Below, in pieces: positions 16,365 through 23,608 of a stretch of DNA of 64,000 nucleotides. The notes under the pieces were generated by a model. The model worked only from the letters and a program-made list of their open reading frames with translations, had not been told where the DNA came from and ran no database searches. The stretch comes from JAJDFU01 sp964641965 (GTDB taxonomy: Bacteria > Bacteroidota > Bacteroidia > Chitinophagales > Saprospiraceae): the NCBI GenBank assembly GCA_964641965.1, contig CAZXLD010000006.1:1-64000 (forward strand), read 5' to 3'. Positions within the stretch are counted from its first letter, which is position 1; every line of letters starts with the position of its first letter. The position numbers were made by a program, and so were the translations under genes.

Positions 16365-18551
16365 ATGAAAGCGATTTTTATAACTGCCCTATTTGTATTC
16401 GGTTATCTGATCCCTGCTCTGGGGCAAGACCTCAAGTATCCTTTCCAAGACCCTGATCTTTCCCTTTCAGATCGGGTGAATGATCTGATCTCCAGGCTTA
16501 CACTCGAAGAAAAGGTAGGGCAGTTGATGTACGGTGCACCAGCCGTTGAACGTTTGGGTATTCCACCCTACAATTGGTGGAATGAATGTCTTCATGGGGT
16601 AGCCCGCAATGGCAGGGCTACTGTATTCCCGCAGGCTATTGGCCTGGCGGCAACCTTTGATACGGATTTGCTCTATCGGGTAGGACGCGCTATTTCCATG
16701 GAAGCCCGTGCCAAGTACAATGTGGCTTCGGTTGCCGGCCAGCGCGGGCAGTATCAGGGGCTCACCTTTTGGTCACCGAATGTAAATCTTTTCCGGGATC
16801 CACGTTGGGGAAGGGGGCAGGAAACCTATGGGGAAGACCCCTTCCTGACCTCCCGGATCGGAGTGGCTTTTGTCCAAGGATTGCAGGGGGATCACCCTCG
16901 TTATCTGCAAGCTGCCGGTATGGCCAAGCATTATGCTGTACACAGCGGACCAGAAAAGTTGCGTCACGAATTCAATGCGGTCGCCAGCCTGAAAGATATG
17001 TGGGAAACCTACTTGCCCGCCTTCGAAGCGCTTGTCATGGAGGCAAAGGTGGAGGGCGTTATGGGGGCTTACAACCGAACCAATGGAGATCCTTGTTGCG
17101 CCCACCCTTACCTGATGCAGGAAGTGCTGCGGGAAAAATGGGGTTTCAGAGGGTACTATGTCTCGGATTGCTGGGCTATAGTGGATTTTTATGAAGGCCA
17201 CAAGGTGGTTGAGACTCCCGCCGAAGCCGCTGCCATGGCTTTGAATGCCGGCACCAACCTGAACTGCGGCAGCACCTACCCGGAATTGGTCAATTCCATT
17301 AAGCAGGGACTGACCACCGAAGATGCCGTCGATAAGAATCTGCGAGAACTCTTGCCCACCCGTTTCAAACTTGGCTTGTTTGATCCGCCTGGGGTGGTCC
17401 CTTTCGATACGATCAGTACCAGTTGGATACGGAAGAAAGAGCATGTGGATCTCAGCCTGGAGGCAGCTGAAAAATCTCTCGTCTTGCTGAAAAATGACAA
17501 CAACACTCTTCCGCTGAACCCGAATGTGAACAGCATTTTTGTGACGGGACCTACAGCTACTCATGTGCAGGCTCTATTAGCCAATTACTATGGTGTCAGT
17601 GAAGAGTTGAAGACTATTTTAGAAGGTATTGTGGCAAACGTAGCTCCCCATACCTCGGTTCAATACCGTCAGGGTGCTTTATTGGATGAGTCCAACCGGA
17701 ACCCAATCGATTGGTTCTCTGGAGTGGCAGCGGAGACGGAGGTGACCATCGCTTGTATTGGGTTGTCCCAATTGATCGAAGGGGAAGAGGGGGAGTCTAT
17801 ATTGTCTCGTCATTTTGGCGACCGGGAAGAGGTCCGTTTGCCTCAAAATCAAATCGATTTCATACGGAAAATGCGGGAAAATGCCGAGACCTTAATCGTC
17901 GTGATAACAGGTGGGAGTGCTGTTGCCTGTCCAGAAATCTACGCTATGGCCGATGCACTGATCTTTGCCTGGTATCCTGGTGAACAGGGAGGATTGGCTG
18001 TTGGCAATGCGATTTTTGGAAAAAGTGTACCCTCCGGCAAACTGCCGGTTACCTTTCCGAAATCCTTGGAAGATCTTCCGCCTTATGACGACTACAGTAT
18101 GGCTAATCGAACTTACCGATACATGGAAAAGGAGCCTTTGTTTCCCTTTGGATTCGGATTGAGCTACACAAAGTTTGCATATAGCAACTTAAGCCTATCT
18201 GCTGAATCCATTAGTGTTGGCGACAAGCTTACTGCAAAAGTAATGGTAAAAAATGAAGGTGAAATGGCCGCAGAAGAAGTGGTGCAACTGTACATCACAG
18301 ATGAAAGGGCTTTGGTTCCGGTGCCGCAATATGCGCTAAAAGGCTTTCAGCGAATAGCCTTGGCTCCGGGCGAGTCAACAGCGGTTGAGTTTGAAATCCA
18401 GCCGGCACACTTGGAAATGGTCGACCACGCTGGAAAACGGGTATTGGAACCGGGAGCTTTCACTGTTTCGGTAGGTGGTTCTGTACCCTCAGGGCGGAGC
18501 CTGGATCTTGGTGCACCCGCATATCAGCAAATCCAGTTGGAGGTTAAGTAA
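16365..18551 (+). CDS. secreted glycoside hydrolase family 3, beta-xylosidase/beta-glucosidase type
   Basis: 728 residues. A signal peptide (1-20, ends ALGQ) is followed by the GH3 N-terminal barrel (about 40-300), the alpha/beta sandwich domain (about 360-600) and a fibronectin III-like C-terminal domain (about 630-720). NWWNECLHGVAR (70-81) and DPRWGRGQETYGEDP (145-159) are the xylosidase-branch motifs. The catalytic nucleophile is Asp268 in GYYVSDCWA. The enzyme releases single sugars from beta-linked oligosaccharides, probably in the periplasm since no T9SS tail is present. There is no neighbouring SusC/SusD pair. Xylosidase versus glucosidase specificity cannot be fixed by eye. Confidence 0.93.
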   Translation: MKAIFITALFVFGYLIPALGQDLKYPFQDPDLSLSDRVNDLISRLTLEEKVGQLMYGAPAVERLGIPPYNWWNECLHGVARNGRATVFPQAIGLAATFDTDLLYRVGRAISMEARAKYNVASVAGQRGQYQGLTFWSPNVNLFRDPRWGRGQETYGEDPFLTSRIGVAFVQGLQGDHPRYLQAAGMAKHYAVHSGPEKLRHEFNAVASLKDMWETYLPAFEALVMEAKVEGVMGAYNRTNGDPCCAHPYLMQEVLREKWGFRGYYVSDCWAIVDFYEGHKVVETPAEAAAMALNAGTNLNCGSTYPELVNSIKQGLTTEDAVDKNLRELLPTRFKLGLFDPPGVVPFDTISTSWIRKKEHVDLSLEAAEKSLVLLKNDNNTLPLNPNVNSIFVTGPTATHVQALLANYYGVSEELKTILEGIVANVAPHTSVQYRQGALLDESNRNPIDWFSGVAAETEVTIACIGLSQLIEGEEGESILSRHFGDREEVRLPQNQIDFIRKMRENAETLIVVITGGSAVACPEIYAMADALIFAWYPGEQGGLAVGNAIFGKSVPSGKLPVTFPKSLEDLPPYDDYSMANRTYRYMEKEPLFPFGFGLSYTKFAYSNLSLSAESISVGDKLTAKVMVKNEGEMAAEEVVQLYITDERALVPVPQYALKGFQRIALAPGESTAVEFEIQPAHLEMVDHAGKRVLEPGAFTVSVGGSVPSGRSLDLGAPAYQQIQLEVK

Positions 18552-18957
18552 GTGTTTCGGATTGGGATCGGAGGTGAAATGATGAAAACTCTCCATGACG
18601 GACTATTCGAGTATGAAGGGTCCATGTGTCCGCCTAAACAACAATGTGTTTCTTTCCCGATTAAATCCGGAAAAGGCCAAGTCTATAGCTTTTGTGCGGG
18701 AATGGCATCTCTGTAAAAGACCATTTTTTGCTCTGGTGCCATGTAAAGTATTGCTAGTTATTTGAGGATTTTGATCCATACATTAGTTAGGGTGGCAGCT
18801 TCATATGGGGGTTGCCACTTTTTTCTATACAGGCTGTGCATACAGGTGCTCAAAGGGCTGCTTTGCTTTGGGGATGGATAGAATTTCTGATCTCCACCCC
18901 AAAACGACTTATGGATGATGCTAGGAGTAGCAATGCCTTGATAAAGTCGTGCTAGTT
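18552..18957. other. intergenic region, no gene recognised
   Basis: About 400 bases between the GH3 gene and the decayed ATPase copy. Apart from a terminator-like hairpin at 18792-18824 nothing is recognised. An open stretch on the minus strand (18758-18970) has no family-like motifs and is not called. Confidence 0.4.
18792..18824 (+). terminator. possible rho-independent terminator
   Basis: GTGGCA and TGCCAC arms (6 bases) enclosing 15 bases, followed directly by six T. It lies 240 bases after the GH3 gene, so it may end that transcript or belong to a lost gene. Confidence 0.4.
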
Positions 18958-19005
18958 GATTAGAATTCAAATCGTTTTTTTCGTCTTTTGATCTGGATTG
19001 AGATC
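18958..19005. promoter_or_regulatory. paired 16-bp palindromes before the decayed ATPase copy
   Basis: Two near-palindromes, GATTAGAATTCAAATC (18958-18973) and GATCTGGATTGAGATC (18990-19005), 32 bases start to start, the second ending 6 bases before the ATG at 19012. The same arrangement occurs before the intact ATPase at 19652, while the bases between the palindromes differ. Confidence 0.55.
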
Positions 19006-19011
19006 GACAAA

Positions 19012-19175
19012 ATGGAAGAATTGATTTCCAATCAAATCAGAATAACGGATCAGATGGAGGATCACTTTTTCCGATTCTTATTTGACCGGTTGCCTTAGCA
19101 CTAGGGATTTACTGCTATTTAAGGGCCCTGGGGGAAGTGGTAAAATGATCCTACTGCTTCAACATGCGATTCTCC
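19012..19175 (+). pseudogene. decayed 5' fragment of a DUF4143-type ATPase
   Basis: The first 160 bases are a diverged copy of the start of the intact ATPase gene at 19652: MEELISNQIRITDQMED then HFFRFLFDRLP. Stop codons follow (LP*H*GF), and one extra G shifts frame in the P-loop region. The match ends near 19170, where an IS3-family remnant begins. It keeps the same upstream palindromes as the intact gene, so this is a paralogue lost by truncation and point decay. Confidence 0.8.
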
Positions 19176-19405
19176 TCCTCCAACTCTTTGAGGAGTTGGA
19201 CATTCATCCCGGTCTACTTCTTGTGTCAGTTGTAGAAGGTGCCTTTTGCTATGTCTAACTCCCGTCATAGCTCATCTACCGATCGTCCTTGTTCATTTTC
19301 TTTGAGTGCTTTAACGATCTGACTTTCTGTGAATCTTGATTTCTTCATAACAACCTATTCGCAGTCTTTCACTTTTTGAGGTGTCCTATTTTTGGGCGTC
19401 TTACA
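19165..19405 (-). mobile_element. IS3-family remnant (terminal end plus broken orfA)
   Basis: On the minus strand, an end-like sequence TGTAAGACGCCCAAAAATAG (from 19405) precedes a start codon at 19348. The orfA product begins MKKSRFTESQIVKALKENEQ, then GRSVDEL*RELDIAKGTFYN, ending NVQLLKELEEENRMLKQ. This is the helix-turn-helix and leucine-zipper part of an IS3-family OrfA, with three in-frame stops. OrfB and the other end are missing. It abuts the decayed ATPase fragment, sharing about 14 bases of overlap at the junction. Confidence 0.8.
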
Positions 19406-19596
19406 TTTTCAGGAGATCAGCATTTCACTCGCTATGCTCATTCCACTTGAATACCGGAGGCCTTTGGCCTGTCGGCATCCTGACAACCACTGGCTCGAAA
19501 AGGCCTGCAACCTTCAGCGTTTTATTGCCTACTCTACTACAGCATGGACGGCGAGCACAGTCAGGGAGGGGGCAGCCCTGACGAAATATATCGGTT

Positions 19597-19645
19597 GATT
19601 TGGATCCAGATCAATTTTTTCTTTATTTTGATTTGAGTTCAAATC
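19597..19645. promoter_or_regulatory. paired 16-bp palindromes before the intact ATPase gene
   Basis: GATTTGGATCCAGATC (19597-19612, perfect TGGATCCA core) and GATTTGAGTTCAAATC (19630-19645, 7-base perfect arms), 33 bases start to start, about three helical turns. The second ends 6 bases before the ATG. The conserved positions fit GATYTGRRTYCARATC. Likely a protein-binding site; an operator for self-control is inference. Confidence 0.6.
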
Positions 19646-19651
19646 ATTTAA

Positions 19652-20842
19652 ATGGAGGAACTGATTTCATATCAGATCAGATTGATGGATCAGGTTGAAG
19701 ATCGTTTTTTCCGATTCTTATTTGACAAGTTGCCTTGGGACCAACGATTTATTGCTATCAAAGGACCAAGGGGAAGTGGTAAAACGACTATGCTGCTTCA
19801 ATATGCCAGATTTCGTCTTGAGGATCCTGAAAAACATCTATATCTCTCCTTGGATCATCCTTATTTCTACAAGCACGGATTAGTTGAGCTTGCGGACGAA
19901 TTCCATAAACTGGGCGGAAAAACGCTGCTTATTGACGAGATCCATAAGTATCCGAATTGGTCAAGAGAAATAAAACACATTTACGATGGATATCCCAAGC
20001 TACAACTGATCATAACTTCCTCCTCCGTTTTGGACCTGTACAGGGGAGAGGCAGATTTGAGTCGTAGGGTCGCCTCTTTTAACTTGCCCGGCCTTTCTTT
20101 CAGGGAATTCCTGAATTTCGATATGAATGTAGATTTTAAACCCTTTTCCCTGGAGGAAATCTTAGCGGACCATCTTGAAATAGCCCGTTCCCTATCCTTA
20201 AAGATGAGACCTCTTGCCCTGTTCAGGGACTACCTCAGGTTTGGGTATTACCCATTCTTTAAAGACCGGGAGCAATCCATTTATCAACAGCAGCTGTTTC
20301 AGGCAATCGAAACTACCTTGTTCCAGGACATCAGTTTTGTCAAGGGATATTCCGTAGAAAATGTCAAGAAAATGCAAAACCTCCTGGGCGTATTGGCCGA
20401 AACGGTTCCTTTTGAACCCAACATCAGCAGCTTGGCAGAAAAATTAGGAATTGGCCGAAACACACTGAAGGAGTATCTTTTTCTATTGGGCAAAGCCAAA
20501 ATTTTGAATTTGCTTTCTCGGGAAGGAAAAGGAATATCGGTACTACAAAAACCAGATAAGGTCTATTTGGAGAATACCAATTTTTCTTTTGCTTTAAAGG
20601 AAAGGCCGGATTCTGGGAGCATCCGGGAAACATTTTTCCTTAATCAAATGCTGAATGCAGGGTATCCGCTTTTCTTTCCCGGGAAAAAAGTGGATTTCAC
20701 AACAAAAAATGGCTGGATTTTTGAAATCGGAGGAAAAGGCAAAAGGGCATCGAATTATCCAGATGCTTTTATGGTAAAAGACGGTATTGAAATCGGTTTC
20801 CAAAAAACCATACCGCTTTGGCTGTTCGGATTTTTGTATTAA
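19652..20842 (+). CDS. AAA-family ATPase with DUF4143 C-terminal region
   Basis: 396 residues. Walker A is KGPRGSGKTT (about 38-47), Walker B is TLLIDEIHKYPNW (about 91-103), sensor-like IITSSSVLDLY near 118-128, and LPGLSFREFLNF near 145. The C-terminal part (about 200-396) fits the DUF4143 pattern, a winged-helix-like segment (LGIGRNTLKEYLFLLGKAKIL) followed by a nuclease-like fold. These ATPases are common in Bacteroidota, often in mobile regions, and their function is not settled. A diverged paralogue fragment lies 640 bases upstream, also with paired palindromes, so the family has duplicated locally. Confidence 0.88.
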   Translation: MEELISYQIRLMDQVEDRFFRFLFDKLPWDQRFIAIKGPRGSGKTTMLLQYARFRLEDPEKHLYLSLDHPYFYKHGLVELADEFHKLGGKTLLIDEIHKYPNWSREIKHIYDGYPKLQLIITSSSVLDLYRGEADLSRRVASFNLPGLSFREFLNFDMNVDFKPFSLEEILADHLEIARSLSLKMRPLALFRDYLRFGYYPFFKDREQSIYQQQLFQAIETTLFQDISFVKGYSVENVKKMQNLLGVLAETVPFEPNISSLAEKLGIGRNTLKEYLFLLGKAKILNLLSREGKGISVLQKPDKVYLENTNFSFALKERPDSGSIRETFFLNQMLNAGYPLFFPGKKVDFTTKNGWIFEIGGKGKRASNYPDAFMVKDGIEIGFQKTIPLWLFGFLY

Positions 20843-20924
20843 TCCAAAGAAATGGTTTGCCGTTTCGAAGCTGTTGAAACTAGAAGTTGCTGTTGGTCGG
20901 CCAAGCTTTCTGTATTCTTTTACC

Positions 20925-20951
20925 AAAAAAGCCCGTCCATTCGGACAAGCT
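20925..20951 (-). terminator. terminator after a duplicated tRNA 3' tail
   Basis: Read on the minus strand: AGCTTGTCC, loop GAAT, GGACGGGCT (9 pairs including two G-U), then a T-run. It follows the tRNA-tail copy at 20951-20968, repeating the layout of the real tRNA and its terminator. Confidence 0.6.
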
Positions 20952-20968
20952 TTCCTTTGTAGCGGGGA
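20951..20968. repeat. 18-bp direct repeat of the tRNA-fMet 3' end
   Basis: TTTCCTTTGTAGCGGGGA is identical to 21062-21079, the end of the acceptor stem of the split tRNA plus 9 bases beyond it. The rest of a tRNA is not present here. It may be an old att-like site or the scar of a deleted tandem tRNA copy. Confidence 0.65.
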
Positions 20969-21037
20969 TACTGACAAATGCGCCCTGAGCGCCTTATCAG
21001 CACAGGCTAACCAGAATAGCGTCATGTAAAACAAAAA

Positions 21038-21062
21038 AGACCCACCCTTTTGGATGAGCCTT
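21038..21062 (-). terminator. terminator of the tRNA-fMet gene
   Basis: On the minus strand, 11 pairs formed by AAGGCTCATCC and GGGTGGGTCTT around an AAAA loop, followed by TTTT. It begins 9 bases after the tRNA 3' end. Confidence 0.65.
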
Positions 21063-21110
21063 TTCCTTTGTAGCGGGGACAGGACTTGAACCTGCGACCT
21101 TCGGGTTATG

Positions 21111-21768
21111 CGTACCAACTACAGCTTTCGCTGCCTATAACAATATTCGTTATAGTTTGTGGTCTGGACTTTCTCTTCACCCTTTTCTTTCGAAGGAGGG
21201 TGTTCGCCATCAAGTCTCTACACCTTCACTGACAATTCTTGTCAGTGCTTGGCTCGGGATTACCATACTAAAGGCTTCCCCGAATTTGACGAATGATCAC
21301 TCCGGTGTTTCCACCGAAGCAGCCCCTTGCTGAATCAGATGCCAAGCTTCACGAAATTTGGCCGATTTCGGCTTTCGTTGTCGCTTGTCGGTTTCGACTA
21401 AGTGTATTTCGGAACCGTAACTAATAAACGTTTCAACTGGCATGATGTAGAAGATTTCGCTCTCCTAGATATAAAGGATCGCAAAATCAAAATCTGAAGG
21501 ATTATATTCAGATCGAACCATTGTTCTACGATTCGTCTTTGTACGGCGGTTGTCAACAACAAAGTTGCCTTTGCTCTTATCGTACTAAGCACATTTCACT
21601 TGTACTTTTATCAACCTTCCTTCCACGTCCAGAACTAAGTCATAAGGTAAACGATCTCCGACAGGTTGCAAGACGCCCCATCCTTGTTTGAGAGCAAACA
21701 GTATAACTGCTTGTTCTGCAATATCGCCCTTCAACTTAGTGTCCATAGTTCTGATTTAGCAGTTCTTG
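21111..21768 (-). ncRNA. group I intron in tRNA-fMet (IC3-like), 658 nt
   Basis: The intron starts after U33 and ends with G (21111), as group I introns do. Conserved elements on the minus strand: P, AAATTCGGGGAAGCCT (21272-21287); Q, AATCCCGAGCCAAGC (21247-21261); R, GGTGTAGAGACTTGATGGCG (21205-21224); S, AAGAGAAAGTCC (21166-21177). P4 pairs TCGGG with CCCGA, P7 pairs GACTT with AAGTC, P3 pairs TTCGT with GCGAA. P2 is CTTCGGTG-GAAA-CACCGGAG (21300-21319), P6a ACTGACAA/TTGTCAGT, P8 CACCCT/AGGGTG, P9 CTATAAC/GTTATAG (21135-21155). The core closely resembles the Azoarcus tRNA-Ile intron as I remember it. The open frame at 21297-21746 would fill the P1 loop and overlaps P2. The guide sequence is not assigned with confidence; GGCT next to P2 could pair with exon GGCU. 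Confidence 0.93.
21297..21746 (-). pseudogene. intron homing endonuclease, PD-(D/E)XK type, with two in-frame UAG codons
   Basis: Reading from the ATG at 21746, one frame runs 149 codons to a TGA at 21297. It begins MDTKLKGDIAEQAVILFALK, then GDRLPYDLVLD and LIKVQVKCA. After a TAG at codon 54 (21585-21587) it continues YDKSKGNFVVDNRRTKTNRR, then SEYNPSDFDFAILYI. After a second TAG at codon 94 (21465-21467) it ends YGSEIHLVETDKRQRKPKSA and KFREAWHLIQQGA. The residues Glu11, Asp36, Gln49 and Lys51 fall where I recall the active site of I-Ssp6803I, a 150-residue PD-(D/E)XK homing enzyme from a cyanobacterial tRNA-fMet intron. No frameshift is present. The likely original codons are Trp at 54 (KxAW) and a Glu or Gln at 94. 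The last codons also encode intron helix P2. Confidence 0.85.
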
Positions 21769-21877
21769 AGCCCGACGAGCTACCAACTGCTCCACCCCGC
21801 GATGTTGTTTTGAAGCAAACGAGCTTCCTCGATTGCTTTTCCCAAAGAGAAAACTAATGCTTTCTTCGTTGGGTGTG

Positions 21878-21885
21878 CAAATATA
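21878..21885 (-). promoter_or_regulatory. -7 promoter box of the tRNA-fMet gene
   Basis: TATATTTG on the minus strand fits TAnnTTTG, about 77 bases upstream of the tRNA 5' end. No clean TTG at -33 was found. The length of leader is plausible for a processed tRNA. Confidence 0.5.
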
Positions 21886-22085
21886 CAGCTATTCTTCGTT
21901 AAAAGAAAGTAAAGCCAACTTTTAGGGAAAATTAGGTGCGACTGTGTTCGCTATCCATGAGGCGTATTTTGGCCGGCCGGAATCCGCCATTGAATTGGTA
22001 TTTTTACCCGTAGCCATCCAACTCCATTTTCAAATAAACTGTTCTATCACCAACGCTTCATATCCAACTCAAAATCGCAACGCAC

Positions 22086-23267
22086 ATGAAAGAAGTTTAT
22101 ATTGCCTCCGCTGTCCGAACGCCTATCGGTAGCTTTGGCGGATCGCTGGTGTCCTTTACCGCCCCTCAACTCGGGAGCATGGCCATTCAAGGCGCCCTGG
22201 AAAAAGCAGGTGTTACACCGGATCAAGTGGAAGAGGTTTTTTTCGGGAATGTTTGTTCGGCCAATCTGGGCCAGGCTCCTGCCCGTCAGGCTGCTCTGGG
22301 CGCCAATATCCCCTTGCACGTGCCGTGCACGACTATCAACAAGGTTTGTTCCTCCGGCATGAAATCCATCATGTTTGGCGCACAAACCATTATGCTGGGG
22401 CATGCTGATATTGTCATGGTGGGTGGAATGGAGTCCATGTCAAACGTTCCCTATTATGTGCCCACCGCCCGGTGGGGCTCCAAATATGGCGATGGTCAGT
22501 TTATCGACGGCCTGGCCAAGGATGGTCTAACCGATGCTTACGACCATATGGCCATGGGGGTATGTGCCGACAATACAGCCAAGCGGTACAAGATCAGCCG
22601 GGAGGCTCAGGATGAATTCACGATCCGCTCCTACCAATTGGCCAATGAGCACACAGAAAAGGGAAGCTTTAAATCAGAGATTGTTCCGGTTCAGATCCCG
22701 CAGCGTAAAGGGGATCCCATCTGCCTGGATGAGGACGAAGAGCCCAAACGAGTCAAATACGAGAAAATCCCCAGTCTTCGACCAGCATTCAGTAAGGAAG
22801 GGGGTACCGTTACAGCGGCTAATGCATCTACCATCAATGATGGGGCTTCGGCCCTGGTATTGGTCAGTCAGGAAAAAATGGAAGAGCTGGGCCTTACTCC
22901 TCTGGCCCGCATTGTCAGTTTTGCAGATGCGGCCCAGGAACCTCAATGGTTTACGACTGCGCCCATACTAGCTGCACCCAAAGCCTTGGAGCGAGCAGGA
23001 TTGAAGGTGGCTGATATTGATTATTTCGAGGTCAATGAAGCTTTTGCAGTCGTACCCATGGCGTTCAACCATGACTTGGGCGTGGATACCCATAAAGTCA
23101 ATGTCTTTGGTGGGTCAGTTGCTATCGGCCATCCGCTGGGAGCATCGGGTGCCCGGATTGTGACAACCCTCAATACTGTTTTGCATCAAAATGGCGGCAG
23201 CCTGGGTTTAGCGACCTTATGCAATGGTGGGGGAGGGGCTTCTGCTATTATTATTGAGAAGGTGTAG
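22086..23267 (+). CDS. acetyl-CoA C-acetyltransferase (thiolase II type)
   Basis: 393 residues, full length for the family. The acyl-carrying cysteine lies in TINKVCSSGMKSI (about residue 87). The GHPLGASGARI histidine (about 350) and the CNGGGGASA cysteine (about 380) complete the active site, and NEAFAVVP is near 318. It joins two acetyl-CoA to acetoacetyl-CoA or runs the reverse. No beta-oxidation genes are next to it, so biosynthetic versus degradative use is open. The region before it has only a near-match to a -7 box (TATTTTGG near 21966). Confidence 0.95.
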   Translation: MKEVYIASAVRTPIGSFGGSLVSFTAPQLGSMAIQGALEKAGVTPDQVEEVFFGNVCSANLGQAPARQAALGANIPLHVPCTTINKVCSSGMKSIMFGAQTIMLGHADIVMVGGMESMSNVPYYVPTARWGSKYGDGQFIDGLAKDGLTDAYDHMAMGVCADNTAKRYKISREAQDEFTIRSYQLANEHTEKGSFKSEIVPVQIPQRKGDPICLDEDEEPKRVKYEKIPSLRPAFSKEGGTVTAANASTINDGASALVLVSQEKMEELGLTPLARIVSFADAAQEPQWFTTAPILAAPKALERAGLKVADIDYFEVNEAFAVVPMAFNHDLGVDTHKVNVFGGSVAIGHPLGASGARIVTTLNTVLHQNGGSLGLATLCNGGGGASAIIIEKV

Positions 23268-23608
23268 GGAGGTTGAGTGGACTTCGGCACCTGACTAGCG
23301 CCCTGTCCTTATCATCGAGGAAGTTTAGGGGCGACAGACCAGAGAATGGATTTGAGGTTTTTTGGGATAAAATAGATTAAGCGCATCTATAATTAGCGAG
23401 AATGAACTTCACTTCCTTTGATTAATAGGATAGTGTAGTTGTACCGAAGATAATGAACCAGTGAATTTTTAAAATTTAGGGGGCGGAAGAATTGACTCGA
23501 ATACCAAAGGGATTGTGGAGTTCTCACCCCAGCAAATAGATTTTCGATCTTCAAATAGGAACTAAATTGGGATTAGAGTGCTAATTGTGCAACTATGCTT
23601 TCTCGTCT
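23268..23608. other. 341-base region between converging genes
   Basis: No gene, no strong hairpin with T-run and no repeats were recognised between the thiolase and OmpA-family genes. Confidence 0.4.

Larger units (their letters stand above)
21071..21801 (-). tRNA. initiator tRNA-fMet(CAU), split by a group I intron
   Basis: Exon 1 is 21769-21801 (33 nt: CGCGGGGTGGAGCAG, D-arm, then CGTCGGGCT). Exon 2 is 21071-21110 (40 nt: CATAACCCG, variable loop, T-arm GCAGGTTCAAGTCCTGT, acceptor CCCCGCT and A73). Joined they give a 73-nt cloverleaf. Initiator hallmarks are all visible: a C1-U72 mismatch at the acceptor end, three G-C pairs GGG/CCC in the anticodon stem, and anticodon CAU. CCA is not encoded. 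The interruption falls between U33 and C34. The gene needs splicing to work. Whether the genome has another initiator tRNA cannot be told from this window. Confidence 0.95.

Noticed and set aside
16773..17564. Minus-strand open frame of 263 codons opposite the GH3 gene
   Set aside because: The plus-strand GH3 motifs are complete; the antisense frame has no recognisable domain.
18758..18970. Small minus-strand open frame before the decayed ATPase
   Set aside because: No motif or conserved start; overlaps the terminator-like hairpin and palindromes.
20956..20972. Second tRNA gene
   Set aside because: Only the acceptor 3' strand is present; no D-arm or anticodon arm lies upstream on the minus strand, so it is a fragment.
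21111..21180. RNase P RNA fragment suggested by GAAAGTCCAGACC
   Set aside because: The stretch fits the S element of a group I intron, in the right order after P, Q and R, and abuts the tRNA exon; no other RNase P helices were found.
21297..21746. Genome-wide UAG recoding to explain the broken endonuclease
   Set aside because: Many intact genes in the window end in TAG (for example zwf, hldD and gcvP-region neighbours), so UAG is a normal stop here.
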